Below are positions 62,981 through 64,000 of a stretch of 64,000 nt of DNA, one piece after another. Each line of letters begins with the position of its first letter. The stretch's first letter is position 1. Under the pieces are notes generated by a model. The model saw only the letters and a list, made by a program, of their open reading frames with translations. It searched no databases and was not told the origin of the DNA. The translations under genes were made by a program, and so were the position numbers. The stretch is from assembly GCA_023313575.1 (NCBI GenBank), contig JAJTTP010000016.1, forward strand, positions 310,001 through 374,000, given 5' to 3'. This DNA comes from Eutypella sp. D-1 (lineage: Eukaryota; Ascomycota; Sordariomycetes; Xylariales; Diatrypaceae).

Positions 62981-64000
62981 GGTCGGCTGATGTTAGTTAA
63001 TTTTGTCTACCTACCAAAGCCAAATGGTCACGAATAATACGAAACTTGAGTCAACTTCGCTGCAAATATAATTTTTTTGTCTAATCTAATCTGTGGACCT
63101 GAAAGTTTATATATGAAAATATGGTTCCCGTCAAGGTGATGTTTGTGTGGCAGCGTACGTAATCCGGATTTTAAGACCACGAAGTGCAGTGCGAATCCAC
63201 ACAGTTATGTGTGGGTCTTAACCCCCTATTTGTGACACTTGAGGATGGTGAGTGGCCACCGCGGCGCCGCTCTTAGAAACGGCATTGACATGCAGCTAGC
63301 TAGCTAAAGAGTCTGCTGAAGCGTAAAGGGAGGTCTTCATCTCATCATGTTAGACCTTCAAAGTCAATCAAGACACGTTACCTTCCATTTCAACAGAATC
63401 AGGCCCACGCACTTGCGTCCCGCATTGTTGAGAGAGGCCGTTTACGTACGTCGAAAAAAAGCGAACGGCTCCGCTCGAGCAATGGCCCTTGCCGTGTTTT
63501 TTACTTGGAAATCTCGTCGTTCATTGCCGCCAAGATAGTCGCGACAATACGGGAATACAACACGGTGGACTGCGCAATGCAAAAGAGACAAAAAAGGCAG
63601 ACATCGTATGTTTGCACCGCCGGGCTTTCAGCTTGTAGTGCCTGGTACTAATAGCTGTTTTGTTTCGGCGATGGATGTCTATCTTCATCCGCGCGAGCTG
63701 ACTGGCCCGCATCCAATACAAGGGGGCGGTTAACACCGCTGGCTGTCCTGCGAAGCATGTCACGCTTTCGTATCCTATCGACTTGCAGGGTCGATCAGGC
63801 GCGAGAATCGAGAATTAATCAACTTGAATCTGGTTTGCGCCCGCCAGCCTGGCACGCTATGATCGTAGTGGGAGAAAGGGGGGCCTGGCTCCTGTCGGCA
63901 GACACCGACCCCGTCGTGGTGTTGATCTTAGCATGGTATTAGCCCGAGAGCGAAAGGGCGGATGCCCTTGCTAATTCCACCACTTAAAACACCGAATGGG
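62981..64000. other. Region downstream of UTP22
   Basis: No gene is supported; short open frames lack features. A two-stem inverted-repeat structure lies at 63171-63221. The window ends in unassigned sequence. Confidence 0.5.
63171..63221. other. Compact two-stem inverted repeat downstream of UTP22
   Basis: TTAAGAC (63171-63177) pairs with GTCTTAA (63215-63221). Directly stacked inside on the 3-prime side, CCACACA (63197-63203) pairs with TGTGTGG (63208-63214) around GTTA. It could be a 3-prime-UTR or transcript-end structure, or a small element. No known RNA family was recognised. Confidence 0.45.

Overview
The window is nuclear DNA of a filamentous ascomycete (Pezizomycotina). The genes have short GT-AG introns, a cytosolic threonyl-tRNA synthetase, a mitochondrial SCOT and a Utp22 of fungal size. 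Ordinary gene-bearing DNA is interrupted by two blocks (about 4.2-27.9 kb and 39.9-54.3 kb) in which C:G pairs have collapsed to T:A, TpA is in excess, CpA/TpG are rare and the remaining C sits mostly in CpG. That is the signature of repeat-induced point mutation (RIP). The genus cannot be named from the sequence alone.

Layout. 0.7-3.3 kb: threonyl-tRNA synthetase (+). 4.25-27.93 kb: RIP block 1, a retroelement onion. An outer 272-277 bp-LTR element (O) carries a Ty3/Gypsy element (A), which carries a second oppositely oriented one (B), which carries two solo LTRs (C, D). Further solo LTRs are E (itself containing F), G and H. All of these insertions have recognisable 5-bp target duplications, three of them exact only after allowing RIP transitions or in RIP-mutated form (O, C, H). 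27.9-39.9 kb: a gene island with two tandem HMG-box genes (-) and a secreted alpha/beta hydrolase (-). 39.9-54.3 kb: RIP block 2, an outer element with imperfect terminal inverted repeats holding one full-length chromovirus-type element (K) and solo LTRs I, L, M and N. 55.4-62.98 kb: secreted cupredoxin-like protein (+), SCOT (-) and Utp22 (+), the last two divergently transcribed.

The most unusual signal is in the HMG pair. Both genes share exon-intron structure, an unrecognised N-terminal domain and a MATA-type HMG box split by the intron position typical of MAT1-2-1. Both also carry an in-frame UAG immediately after the residues Gly-Ser-Leu-Gly, between the N-terminal domain and the box (codon 186 of 435; codon 175 of 608). 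Apart from that codon both frames are intact. In both predicted mRNAs the UAG sits in the apical loop of a hairpin. Fungal A-to-I mRNA editing acts during sexual development of Sordariomycetes, prefers U before the edited A, favours hairpin loops and is known to turn UAG into UGG (Trp). The pair is therefore a strong candidate for stop-codon editing that gates production of two HMG transcription factors. This is inference from sequence; RNA from sexual tissue would decide it.

The housekeeping genes (tRNA charging, ketone-body/acetoacetate activation, 18S rRNA processing) show no functional link to each other. The HMG/hydrolase island, isolated between two silenced repeat blocks, looks like accessory compartment DNA.
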